In this document: positions 54,660 to 63,647 of the stretch, one piece after another
Position numbering within the stretch: position 1 is the first letter of the stretch
How the letters are laid out: the number at the start of each line of letters is the position of its first letter
Notes under the pieces: generated by a model
What the model saw: only the letters and a program-made list of their open reading frames with translations
What the model was told of the DNA's origin: nothing
Databases searched by the model: none
Position numbers and translations under genes: made by a program
DNA from: Vibrio chagasii
GTDB lineage: Bacteria > Pseudomonadota > Gammaproteobacteria > Enterobacterales > Vibrionaceae
Assembly: GCA_041879415.1 (NCBI GenBank)
Contig: CP090851.1
Span: 1,240,001 to 1,304,000, forward strand
Reading direction: 5' to 3'
Length of the DNA: 64,000 bases

Positions 54660-56755
54660 AATCATTAATCACCTTATTCGTGATGTTCGCGCTAAGCTTT
54701 TCAGCATTCTTGCAGGCGAACGACGAGTTTTCTGATGCCGTTCAAGTTGGTGATCTTATCCAAGTTAATGTTCCTGGTGAAACCACATTAAACAAAGGCT
54801 TCCAAGTTGATAAGCGTGGTCGAATTACTCTACCTGAGGTTGGCGCTGTATTTGTTGCTGGTTACGACAAACAGCAGCTAAATAAAGTGGTTTTAGAGGC
54901 TTTAGCAACCGCTTATAAAGACCTATCCAACGCTTCTGTGTATGTGAAAGAGCAACAAATTATCATCTACGTTCAAGGTTATGTTCAACAACCGGGCGAA
55001 TACACACTAGCTTTGGGTTCTAGTGTTCAAATGGCGCTTTATGCGGCGGGCGGACTTCGTGCTGGTGCTCAATTGGACAAGTTAATCTTAAAGCGTGGTG
55101 CAGAACGTAAAGAGTTCAACTACAAACGCTTTTTAGACTCTGGCGATGAAGCTAACCTACCAAAACTTCAATCTCTTGACTCCCTGTTTGTACCAGCATC
55201 ACCGCTAGTTGGTAATATTGAACAAGAATTTGACCCTGCAAAATTAGCAAACTCTGGCGATAGTGCGGATTCTCGCAGTTCTATCAAAGTGTTTGGTGAG
55301 GTCAACGCACCTGGTTCATTCACTTATAAAGAAAATACCGATCTTGTTGATGTGTTGATGCGCTCTGGCGGTGTAACTCGCTACGCAAGTGTTGAGCAAA
55401 TCCGTGTAATTTCAAACAACACTCCTACACTGTTTAACCTAAAGCGTTACTTAGATTCAGGGGATGAAAGCCTACTGCCAGTGTTACGCCCAGGTTCGAC
55501 TATTTTTGTACCAAAACAAGAAGAAGAGATTAAGTCTGGCGCCAATATGGTTTACGTCATGGGCGAAGTTGCTGCCCCGGGTGCATTTGAAGGTAAAAAA
55601 GGCGCAACCTTCATGGATATTCTAGCGAATGCCGGCGGTCCTACTCGTTTTGCTGAATCACGCCAAATTCGCGTCATTAAAGCGGACGGTCGAGTTCTAA
55701 GATTCGACTTAGCGGCGTACACAGAAGGCTTACCTAACTCCAACCCACCTGCGATTAAAGCCGGTGATGCGATTTTCGTTCCTGAGAAAACAGATATGAA
55801 TGAGAAGTCATGGTTGAAGATCGCGCCAGACCGAGCAGTAAATGTAATCGGAGAAGTGAATCGCCCAGGTCGCATTGAATGGTCAGACGAAATGAACTTC
55901 ATGGGCTTACTTGCTCATGTGGGCGGCCCAACTCTTCGTGCCGACACGACAAAGATTGAAATCGTAACTGGAAGAAAACTGGTCGTGTTTGATTTGGACG
56001 AGTTTATCAAAAACGGTGCACCTCGTGACCAAATGCCCTACATCGCTGCAGGTTCAATTGTTCGTGTACACGACTTACCACAAGACCCTTCAGACAATAA
56101 ATCACAGTGGGTTCGCCAAAGTTCAGATGCCTCTATCTATATCTTCGGTCAAGTGAATGCTCCTGGTCGTTACCGCTTCACTAAAGACATGCATTTCCTA
56201 GATATTTTGTCTGCGGCCGACGGCCCTACTGGTGATGCAGACATCCACAATATTCGCGTAACACACCGCGACAAATCATACGCTAAAGTCAGCAAACTGA
56301 ATCTGTCTTTGTATTTTGAAACAGGCGATGAATCGTTACTACCGAATGTCACCACTGGCGATACCATTTATATCCCCGAGAAGAATAAAAACTGGCTAGA
56401 CAAACCAAAAGAAGAAACTGTACGTGTGCTTGGCGCAATCAATAACCCAGGCCGTTATGTGTTCAACGACAACATGACCATTTTAGACATCCTAGCGGAA
56501 GCTGCCGGACCGACTGACAACGCATACGTTGAGAAGATTACCATTGTGAATATGTCTTGTTGCCAAGGACAAGCGCGTACGTTCGACCTAGTCGAATTCA
56601 GTAAAACAGCGAACATTTACAATCTTCCAGTTTTACGCGCTGGTGACACCATTTACATTCCAGACCGTCGCGACAGCTTTATGGAAAAAGCACGTGTAGG
56701 CCTAGAAGATATCCTAAGAATCACGACCACTATTGTACTGATAGGAGCGTTATAA
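54656..56755 (+). CDS. sypC: Polysaccharide export protein with six SLBB repeats, SypC-like
   Basis: Outer-membrane exporter (Wza-like) of 699 residues with a signal peptide (ending FLQA). A Poly_export domain comes first (about 24-105: VQVGDLIQVNVPGE). Six SLBB units follow, each with a G-x-V/I-x-x-PG-x-(Y/F) opening and a (A/S)xGGP or similar close: near 107, 219, 301, 388, 490 and 587. A hydrophobic tail (about 676-697) may cross the outer membrane. The repeats are diverged, with no sign of recent duplication. Overlaps sypB by 4 bp and sypD by 1 bp. Confidence 0.9.
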   Translation: MKSLITLFVMFALSFSAFLQANDEFSDAVQVGDLIQVNVPGETTLNKGFQVDKRGRITLPEVGAVFVAGYDKQQLNKVVLEALATAYKDLSNASVYVKEQQIIIYVQGYVQQPGEYTLALGSSVQMALYAAGGLRAGAQLDKLILKRGAERKEFNYKRFLDSGDEANLPKLQSLDSLFVPASPLVGNIEQEFDPAKLANSGDSADSRSSIKVFGEVNAPGSFTYKENTDLVDVLMRSGGVTRYASVEQIRVISNNTPTLFNLKRYLDSGDESLLPVLRPGSTIFVPKQEEEIKSGANMVYVMGEVAAPGAFEGKKGATFMDILANAGGPTRFAESRQIRVIKADGRVLRFDLAAYTEGLPNSNPPAIKAGDAIFVPEKTDMNEKSWLKIAPDRAVNVIGEVNRPGRIEWSDEMNFMGLLAHVGGPTLRADTTKIEIVTGRKLVVFDLDEFIKNGAPRDQMPYIAAGSIVRVHDLPQDPSDNKSQWVRQSSDASIYIFGQVNAPGRYRFTKDMHFLDILSAADGPTGDADIHNIRVTHRDKSYAKVSKLNLSLYFETGDESLLPNVTTGDTIYIPEKNKNWLDKPKEETVRVLGAINNPGRYVFNDNMTILDILAEAAGPTDNAYVEKITIVNMSCCQGQARTFDLVEFSKTANIYNLPVLRAGDTIYIPDRRDSFMEKARVGLEDILRITTTIVLIGAL

Positions 56756-57444
56756 TGACTATTTCAGCAACGCATGCCGAAGTTGAGCAAATCTATTTGG
56801 CGTCTGAATTAAACGGACAACGCTCTATCTGTGTCACTGCCTGTCACTCTGGTGACGGTGTAACATCAGTGGCGACAGCTCTTGCGGAGCGATTTCTATT
56901 GGCCGGCCATTCAACACTTTATGTAGATTTGAATCTATTCAACCCTGGTTTCAAAGATTTACACCTGCTTGATAATGATCAGCCGGGACAACTGATTGAA
57001 CATATCGAATCCCAACGAATGTTTATTGGTGTACCTGCCCCTACCGTTTCATCGACACAACTTGCCTATAAAGATCCAGCAACTCTACAAAAAGCGGTAT
57101 CTAAATGGCTTGAGAAGTATGACCGTGTAATTATCGACACCTCTCCACTGCTCAATGTAAACAAAGGCAACATCCCTGCTCAGTCAGTTGCGAGTGCCTG
57201 CGATTGTACACTTCTTGTTGTGGCTTTTGGCGAAACGTCGACCCACCACCTTGAGCAAGCTAAAAAGCTTCTCGATGCGAACAGTATCTCTTTAATGGGT
57301 TGCATCATGAATATGAAGCACACGCCGAGCTTCGCACAAGAATTGGTTAGACAACTAAACCGAATGAAGTTTATTCCAGCAAAGCTCCGCGAACGCTTTG
57401 CAAACAAGTTGTATCAAAACGAATTTCTTAACCTACCGATGTAG
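56755..57444 (+). CDS. sypD: CpsD/CapB-like protein with altered P-loop, SypD-like
   Basis: A 229-residue BY-kinase/MinD-like fold protein. The usual Walker A lysine is absent: the loop reads ACHSGDGVTSVATALAE (near 27-43), with Val in place of Lys. Walker A' is LYVDLNLFNPGF (near 58-69) and Walker B is YDRVIIDTSPLL (near 120-131). The C-terminus has one Tyr (KLYQNEF) and no Tyr cluster. It probably regulates export or synthesis with SypC; kinase activity is doubtful. Starts 1 bp before the sypC stop ends. Confidence 0.83.
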   Translation: MTISATHAEVEQIYLASELNGQRSICVTACHSGDGVTSVATALAERFLLAGHSTLYVDLNLFNPGFKDLHLLDNDQPGQLIEHIESQRMFIGVPAPTVSSTQLAYKDPATLQKAVSKWLEKYDRVIIDTSPLLNVNKGNIPAQSVASACDCTLLVVAFGETSTHHLEQAKKLLDANSISLMGCIMNMKHTPSFAQELVRQLNRMKFIPAKLRERFANKLYQNEFLNLPM

Positions 57445-57959
57445 TGTCGCCATTATCGTTAGCTAATGAATCACTGAACATATCTCCCAACACATTCATC
57501 GTATTTTCTGTTTTAACCGAAGTTAATGTAGAAAATACGACGTTTACGTTCATTCAATGCATTTCATACACAAATTGAGTGGTCTTCCTCCCTTAAAAAT
57601 ACCACCCATCACTTAACTTAGGCGTTAATGTGACACAGTCTATTAAAGTGCCATGTAAATCGCGTCAAAGATGGAATTCGTAGGAATATTCCCTAAGATT
57701 ATAAATAGAGGTGGTTTTTGACGAATTTGTAATAGTTTGACAAAGTTATCCGATGGCGGTGAAACACCGTGGATAAATCAAGCAAACACACTTTATGCTT
57801 TGCGACCTTATCGGTTTATTGATTTTTCTATAAGCACTTCCCCCATCCCTCCTTCTGCTCAAATGGTTCAAACACGGAAAGGATCACCATCGAGCAATTT
57901 AGTTAGTCAATCGACCTTGATTAGCTTGGTTGTATTATTAAAGAGAAAGGAAACTCAAT
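57445..57959. other. 515-bp intergenic region between sypD and the betaine transporter
   Basis: No gene or strong terminator is evident. Several A/T-rich stretches and a TTGACA at 57737 occur, but no -10 box is spaced 16-18 bp from it. AAAGGAAAC lies 10 bases before the binding-protein start at 57960. No TTCTCA-N3-TG site or -24/-12 element was found, so this transporter does not look like part of the syp regulon. Confidence 0.4.
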
Positions 57960-58952
57960 ATGAAATACAAGTTAAGCTCCGTATTTTTGTTAGTTGCAGC
58001 AGCCAGTGGTCATGCTAACGCTGGAGAATGTGGCAGCGTAACAATCGCAGATATGAACTGGAACTCTGCAACCCTCATCGCCAACATCGACCAATTCATC
58101 CTTGAACACGGTTACGGGTGTGATGCCGAGCTCATCCCTGGTGATACCATGCCAACCGGCACATCCATGATAGAAAAAGGCCAGCCCGACGTTGCACCAG
58201 AATTATGGAGTAACAGCCTCAAAGACGCGCTTGATAAAGGTGTTGAAGAGAAACGACTTCGCTACGCAGGTAAAGCACTTGTAAACGGTGGTGAAGAAGG
58301 TTTTTGGGTTCCGTCTTACCTAGTTAAACAAAACCCAGAAATGGCGACAATCGAAGGTGTACGTAAGAACGCTGCGTTATTCAAACACCCTGAAGACCCA
58401 GATACATCCGCATTTTATAGCTGTCCTGCAGGTTGGAACTGTCAAATCAGTGCCGCAAACCTGTTTGAAGCACTCAACTTAGAAGACAGTGGTTTTACTA
58501 TCGTTGACCCTGGCTCAAGTGCTGGTTTATCTGGCTCTATCGCGAAAGCTTACGAGCGTGAAGAAGCATGGTTCGGTTACTACTGGGCACCAACCGCAGT
58601 TCTTGGTAAATACGACATGGTTAAAGTCGACTTTGGTAGCGGCGTAGATAAGGAAGAGTTTATCAGCTGTACGACCCAAGAAGGCTGTGAATCACCGAAA
58701 GCAACCATGTACCCACCTTCTCCTGTCCATACAATTACCACTGAAAGTTTTGCATCGCGCGCACCGGAAGCGTACGACTACTTTACTAAGCGTGGTTTCA
58801 CTAATGAAAAAATGAATGCCTTGCTCGCTTGGATGGAAGACAACCAAGCCGATGGTGAAGAAGCAAGCATACATTTCTTGAGTAAATTCCCAGAAGTATG
58901 GCACCCATGGGTTTCTGAAGAAGTCGCGAAGAAAGTTGAAGCTGAGCTTTAA
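57960..58952 (+). CDS. Glycine betaine/quaternary amine ABC transporter binding protein
   Basis: Periplasmic receptor of 330 residues with a signal peptide (residues 1-21, ending SGHANA). OpuAC-type marks: SVTIADMNWNSATLIANIDQFILE near 26-49, APELWSNSLKDALD with candidate cage Trp, and EEAWFGYYWAPTAVLGKYDM near 203-222. Four extra cysteines (CPAGWNCQ, CTTQEGC) suggest disulfides. Likely ligands are betaine, choline or related osmolytes. It is followed 155 bp later by permease and ATPase genes, forming one import system. Confidence 0.9.
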   Translation: MKYKLSSVFLLVAAASGHANAGECGSVTIADMNWNSATLIANIDQFILEHGYGCDAELIPGDTMPTGTSMIEKGQPDVAPELWSNSLKDALDKGVEEKRLRYAGKALVNGGEEGFWVPSYLVKQNPEMATIEGVRKNAALFKHPEDPDTSAFYSCPAGWNCQISAANLFEALNLEDSGFTIVDPGSSAGLSGSIAKAYEREEAWFGYYWAPTAVLGKYDMVKVDFGSGVDKEEFISCTTQEGCESPKATMYPPSPVHTITTESFASRAPEAYDYFTKRGFTNEKMNALLAWMEDNQADGEEASIHFLSKFPEVWHPWVSEEVAKKVEAEL

Positions 58953-59107
58953 TAGCAAGACTTAGAGAGTAGTTATATTTCTCTATGGCTACGCTTCAAT
59001 TCAATGGAAATAACGTCGCTATACTTGATGTTATTCGTAATTCGGAGCCTTGTTCACATGGCATCTCATTGTGTTGAACAAGTCGCTCCGAACTATAAGG
59101 ATATAAA

Positions 59108-60007
59108 ATGGCTGACAGCAATTGGTTATCGAGCTTCCCTGAAATGGAACGCTCTGATTTGCGAGCAATTAAAAAGACGCTAGACGGCGCATATCGTGAA
59201 TTTTCCCGTGAATATGGCGAAATGATCGAATCATTATTTGACCCTCTTCTTTCCTTCTTAGTGTGGTTTGAAAAACTTCTCATCTCTACCCCGTGGCTCA
59301 TCGTTCTCGGTGTTTGCACTGGTTTAGTTTACGCGGCGAGTCGCTCTTGGAAACTGGCGTTAGGCTGTGTCGCTTCTCTACTGCTCATCGGCTACTTTGG
59401 TATGTGGGAAGATACAATGCGGACACTCAGTATCATCACTGTTTGTACGCTGGTTTCTATTTTCTTGGGTATTCCTATTGGTATCGCCATGGCGCGTTCT
59501 AACCGCGCACAATCCATAGTGACGCCGTTGCTTGATATCATGCAAACCATGCCAGCATTCGTTTACCTAATCCCTGTCGTGATGTTACTTGGTATCGGTA
59601 AGATCCCTGGCCTAATTGCCGTAGTTATCTACGCAATTCCCCCGGTTATTCGTTTGACTAACTTAGGTATTCGCTTGGTCGATAAGGAAGTGCTAGAGGC
59701 AGCGACCGCTTTTGGTGCAAGCAAGAAACAGCGCTTATGGGGCGTACAGCTACCCCTTGCAATGCCAACTATCATGGCTGGTATCAACCAAACCATCATG
59801 ATGGCGCTATCGATGGTAGTTATCGCGTCGATGATTGGTGTTAAGGGTTTAGGACAACCTGTTCTTAAATCGATTACCAATCAATACTTCACTCTAGGCT
59901 TAATGAATGGGTTTGCAATTGTCGCGCTCGCGATTCTATTTGACCGAGCTTCGCAAGCTTATGCACGTAGAACCAATGCGCACCTAGGAGGATTCAAACA
60001 TGACTAA
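59108..60007 (+). CDS. Glycine betaine ABC transporter permease (ProW-like)
   Basis: A 299-residue permease with a cytoplasmic N-terminal helix region (about 1-60) and six membrane helices. The EAA loop is VLEAATAFGASKKQRLWGVQLPLAMPTIMAGINQTIMMALSMVV (near 195-240, described by its ends). ProW/OpuAB family. It overlaps the ATPase gene by 8 bp. The extended N-terminus resembles ProW. Confidence 0.92.
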   Translation: MADSNWLSSFPEMERSDLRAIKKTLDGAYREFSREYGEMIESLFDPLLSFLVWFEKLLISTPWLIVLGVCTGLVYAASRSWKLALGCVASLLLIGYFGMWEDTMRTLSIITVCTLVSIFLGIPIGIAMARSNRAQSIVTPLLDIMQTMPAFVYLIPVVMLLGIGKIPGLIAVVIYAIPPVIRLTNLGIRLVDKEVLEAATAFGASKKQRLWGVQLPLAMPTIMAGINQTIMMALSMVVIASMIGVKGLGQPVLKSITNQYFTLGLMNGFAIVALAILFDRASQAYARRTNAHLGGFKHD

Positions 60008-61232
60008 ACCATTAATCGAAATTAGTGGGCTGTTCAAAGTGTTTGGACCTAAGCCTTTGTCTGTTATGGACCGCGTGAAAAAGGGTGAACACAAAGATGC
60101 GATCCTTGCAGACACAGGTCATACCGTCGGCTTGAAAGAGATAAATCTTCAGATCAATCGAGGCGAAATTTTTGTCATTATGGGGCTTTCGGGCTCTGGT
60201 AAATCAACACTCATCCGTCATTTCAACCGTTTGATCGATCCCACTCAAGGAAAGATCACGGTCGAAGGTATCGATGTAATGAGCTTGAATACCAAAGAGC
60301 TAGAAGAGTTTCGCCGCCACAAAATGTCTATGGTATTTCAACGCTTTGGTTTGATGCCACACCGTACCGTTGTTGAAAACGTTGCCTACGGTCTAGAAGT
60401 TCAAGGAATTAAGAAAGAGCAGCGATTGGCTAAAGCAACCGAATGGTTAGAAACGGTCGGTCTTAAGGGATATGGGAATCAATACCCTGCCCAACTGTCA
60501 GGTGGTCAGCAGCAACGTGTCGGTTTATCCCGAGCATTGTGTACTAACGCTGAAATCTTACTAATGGATGAAGCTTTCTCTGCACTCGACCCTCTTATCC
60601 GAAGTGAAATGCAAGATCAGTTGATTGAACTCCAAGAGAAGCTTCATAAAACGATAGTGTTCATCACTCACGATTTGGATGAGGCACTGCGTCTCGGTGA
60701 CAGAATCGCGATCCTTAAAGATGGCGAGTTAGTACAGCAAGGCACACCACATGAGATTCTTCTCAATCCTGCTGATGACTATGTTGAAGCCTTCGTTAAA
60801 GATGTAAATCGCGCTCGAGCTCTTACTGTTGAAACAGTTATGCAACCTCCGTTGTATCGAATCACTTCAGAAACCATCGAGGGAGCGTTGGCGCAGATGA
60901 AAATGCTCAAGCATGATTACGCCTACCATGTAACCGACGACGGTTACCAAGGGCTTGTAACGAAAGAGAGCCTCGAAGATGCAGTAGAAGACTCTTCTGT
61001 TCATGATTTCAGTGACGAAATCTATGAGGAAGTACCCGCCGTACTACCTGATGCTGTGATCGAAGAAGTCTTGCCAGACACAATGTCTTGCGATTACTCA
61101 CTGCCAGTCGTTGATGAAGACGGTAACCTCAAAGGCGAACTAGAGAGAAGTGCAGTCGCAGACATCTTCTCCGAGACTAGCGAGGAGGAAGTAGAACCTG
61201 CCCCAAAGCCAAAGATTGATAAGGCATCCTAA
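60000..61232 (+). CDS. Glycine betaine ABC transporter ATPase (ProV-like)
   Basis: A 410-residue ATPase. Walker A GLSGSGKST (near 61), signature LSGGQQQRVGLSRAL (near 166), Walker B ILLMDEAFSALDPL. Residues beyond about 280 carry an abnormal CBS-type pair, VETVMQPPLYRIT to the C-terminus, probably the ionic-strength sensor of ProV/OpuAA. The C-terminal 50 residues are very acidic. Ends in a strong terminator. Confidence 0.92.
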   Translation: MTKPLIEISGLFKVFGPKPLSVMDRVKKGEHKDAILADTGHTVGLKEINLQINRGEIFVIMGLSGSGKSTLIRHFNRLIDPTQGKITVEGIDVMSLNTKELEEFRRHKMSMVFQRFGLMPHRTVVENVAYGLEVQGIKKEQRLAKATEWLETVGLKGYGNQYPAQLSGGQQQRVGLSRALCTNAEILLMDEAFSALDPLIRSEMQDQLIELQEKLHKTIVFITHDLDEALRLGDRIAILKDGELVQQGTPHEILLNPADDYVEAFVKDVNRARALTVETVMQPPLYRITSETIEGALAQMKMLKHDYAYHVTDDGYQGLVTKESLEDAVEDSSVHDFSDEIYEEVPAVLPDAVIEEVLPDTMSCDYSLPVVDEDGNLKGELERSAVADIFSETSEEEVEPAPKPKIDKAS

Positions 61233-61275
61233 CCTTCTTATTCTGGTTAAAAACCGCCTAATTTAATGCATATAT

Positions 61276-61313
61276 GGCCACTGGTTGTGTAAAAACAGCA
61301 GTGGCCTTTTTTC
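61276..61313 (+). terminator. Terminator after the betaine transporter
   Basis: Stem GGCCACTG / CAGTGGCC (8 bp) with a 15-base A-rich loop is followed by T6 at 61307. It separates the transporter from the HPt gene. Confidence 0.87.
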
Positions 61314-61605
61314 TTTTCGTTAATGCCTTGCTAGCACGAAAGCTTCTATAGATTAATGTCGAATAACCGCCTCTCAAACCACATAGCCACCTAAGTGCAT
61401 ATTTCGTAAGACAAAACACCTGACAACAGTGCGTTAGCTTGGTCACAAAGCTGGCTATAAGCATATGTCTATAAGCACTATTTCCCTTCTTTATATGCCA
61501 ACCAGTTGAAATTATTCTAAAAAATGACTAAAACTTAAGAGTGGATAAAGATATTGGCCTTCTCATATCGGGCTTGTTTTTAGTTCAATAAAAGGATTTT
61601 GATTG
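61314..61605. other. Intergenic region before the HPt gene
   Basis: About 290 AT-rich bases. TTCTCATATCGG at 61560 resembles the SypG-like site but has CG where TG is expected; there is no -24/-12 element. AAAGGA lies 10 bases before the HPt ATG. No small gene is seen. Confidence 0.4.
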
Positions 61606-62010
61606 ATGAACTCGACAATAGCGTCAGACACAAATACAGATGTAGGTCAGCAGGCCCATACAGAGCTTGTTGACGAAAGCGTGCTGGAGCAAATGATTCG
61701 AGACACCAGTGCAGACATCATTCCAATTTTAATCGACCACTACGTAGAAGAATCACAAACTAGATTGGTCGCGATTCAAGAAGCTGCAACAAGTAAAGAT
61801 GCCCAAACCCTCGAATTTGAAGTACATACGCTCGGCAGCACCGCGCTCTCACTTGGCAACCGCCCTTTAGGTGAATTAGCGAGAGCATTAGAAAAGCAGT
61901 GTTTAGAACAAAATCACGAAGACGCGTTTTCAAAAGTTAGCGAGTTAATTAAATTGGCAGAACGTTCAATCGAGGCGTTGATCCAGAGAAAAAATGCTGG
62001 TTTTAACTAG
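61606..62010 (+). CDS. Stand-alone HPt phosphotransfer protein
   Basis: A 134-residue histidine phosphotransfer protein. The phospho-histidine is His74 in EVHTLGSTALSLGNRPLGEL, matching the HPt pattern H-x-L-x-G-S-(A/S). The helical bundle extends from about 22 to 130. The ATG at 61606 is preferred to the TTG at 61603. There is no kinase or receiver domain in the gene. In V. fischeri the HPt domain at the end of SypF feeds SypG; here an HPt alone precedes the SypG-like gene by 128 bp. It is thus a likely relay to that regulator, from a kinase elsewhere. Confidence 0.87.
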   Translation: MNSTIASDTNTDVGQQAHTELVDESVLEQMIRDTSADIIPILIDHYVEESQTRLVAIQEAATSKDAQTLEFEVHTLGSTALSLGNRPLGELARALEKQCLEQNHEDAFSKVSELIKLAERSIEALIQRKNAGFN

Positions 62011-62138
62011 CTTATCGACGTCACGTGTAACAGGTATAAGATTCAACGCAGCCTAGCCAGTGACCAATATTTAAATTGATGGTTAACTTTCACTATGCTA
62101 TTGATTGATTAGGATAAAGTTTCAAAAGGAATAACACA

Positions 62139-63647
62139 ATGCGCCCTAAAGTATTGTTAGTTGAAGACTCCACCTCCCTCGCCGTACTGTACAAACAGTA
62201 CGTTAAAGACGAGCCATACGACATTTTCCATGTCGAAACAGGTTCGGAAGCGAAAACATTTATTGAAAGACACGCTCCTCAGCTTGTTATCCTTGATCTC
62301 AAATTACCCGATATGCCGGGAGAAGAAGTTCTAGACTGGATAACCGACAATGACATCCCTACCGCCGTCATCATCGCAACAGCTCATGGTTCTGTAAATA
62401 TTGCTGTTGATTTAATTCAACGCGGCGCGGAAGACTTCTTAGAGAAACCAATTCAAGCTGACCGCCTAAAAACATCCGTTAACTTGCACCTGCGCAGAGC
62501 CAAACTCGAAAACCTTGTCGATGACATTCAAAGTAAGTTTGATCGTGATCGCTTCCATAACTTCATTGGCTCTTGTTTGCCAATGCAAGCCGTTTATAAA
62601 ACCATTGATTCTGTCGCTCCCACTACAGCGAGCGTATTTATTAATGGCGAAAGTGGTACTGGTAAGGAAGTGTGTGCTGAAGCCATTCACCAAGAGAGCC
62701 AGCGCTGCAATAAACCATTTGTTGCTATTAACTGTGGAGCGATCCCACGTGATTTGATGGAAAGTGAAATCTTTGGTCATGTTAAAGGAGCCTTTACAGG
62801 CGCGACTACAGACCGTAAAGGTGCGGCGATGCAAGCCCATGGTGGTACACTGTTTCTCGATGAGCTTTGTGAAATGGAACTCGAGATGCAGAAGAAACTA
62901 CTTCGATTCCTGCAAACGGGGACCTTTACCCCACTAGGTGGCAATAGAGAAATCAAAGTCGACGTTAGAATCATCTGTGCAACCAACCGCGACCCGCTTT
63001 TAGAGGTTGAAGAAGGACGATTCCGTGAAGACCTATATTATCGTGTACATGTTGTGCCTATTGAGATGCCGCCACTCAGAGAAAGAGGAAGTGACATTGT
63101 CACTCTGTCCAATCATTTTCTTAAGCTGTATGCGAAACAAGATAAGAAAAAATTCAAATCAATTGATAAAGAGACTCAAAGCTTACTAAAGCGTTACACA
63201 TGGCCTGGTAACGTACGTCAATTGCAAAACATCATTAGAAATATCGTGGTGTTAAACAATGAAATCAGCGTGACTAAAGAGATGCTACCGGCACCAATCA
63301 ATAAGGCCGACGTTGCCGCGCCTAAAAGTGTAACACCAATACGAAGCGTCCCGGTGGATTCGGTAACGCCTACTATTACTGAAACTAAGCTTCCACCGAT
63401 TACGCCTGAAGAGCTAGAGCGTTCATCAGCTAGTGATGTTCAAGCTTCTCCAGCGACACCGGCCTTCACGACGAGTGATGGTGCTATTCGACCTATGTGG
63501 CAGATAGAACGAGAGGCAATACAACACGCTATAAACCATTGTGATGGCAATGTGTTAAACGCAGCGGTGCTATTGGAACTTAGCCCTTCTACTGTTTATC
63601 GTAAGAAACAGGCTTGGGAATCTGAAGATGAGTGCAATCAAGCCTAG
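62139..63647 (+). CDS. sypG: Sigma-54-dependent response regulator, SypG-like
   Basis: A 502-residue NtrC/LuxO-type activator. The receiver domain has Glu9/Asp10 and phospho-acceptor Asp53 (LVILDLKLPDMPGEE). The AAA+ domain has GESGTGKEV, GAFTGA and LFLDELCEM. A linker of about 75 Pro/Thr/Ser-rich residues (about 385-460) leads to a Fis-type helix-turn-helix (CDGNVLNAAVLLELSPSTVYRKK). AAGGAAT precedes the ATG. Likely binds the TTCTCA-N3-TG sites upstream of sypA. Overlaps the glycosyltransferase start by 20 bp. Confidence 0.92.
   Translation: MRPKVLLVEDSTSLAVLYKQYVKDEPYDIFHVETGSEAKTFIERHAPQLVILDLKLPDMPGEEVLDWITDNDIPTAVIIATAHGSVNIAVDLIQRGAEDFLEKPIQADRLKTSVNLHLRRAKLENLVDDIQSKFDRDRFHNFIGSCLPMQAVYKTIDSVAPTTASVFINGESGTGKEVCAEAIHQESQRCNKPFVAINCGAIPRDLMESEIFGHVKGAFTGATTDRKGAAMQAHGGTLFLDELCEMELEMQKKLLRFLQTGTFTPLGGNREIKVDVRIICATNRDPLLEVEEGRFREDLYYRVHVVPIEMPPLRERGSDIVTLSNHFLKLYAKQDKKKFKSIDKETQSLLKRYTWPGNVRQLQNIIRNIVVLNNEISVTKEMLPAPINKADVAAPKSVTPIRSVPVDSVTPTITETKLPPITPEELERSSASDVQASPATPAFTTSDGAIRPMWQIEREAIQHAINHCDGNVLNAAVLLELSPSTVYRKKQAWESEDECNQA

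Noticed and set aside
57737..57742. TTGACA as a -35 box for the betaine transporter
   Set aside because: No acceptable -10 box 16-18 bp downstream.
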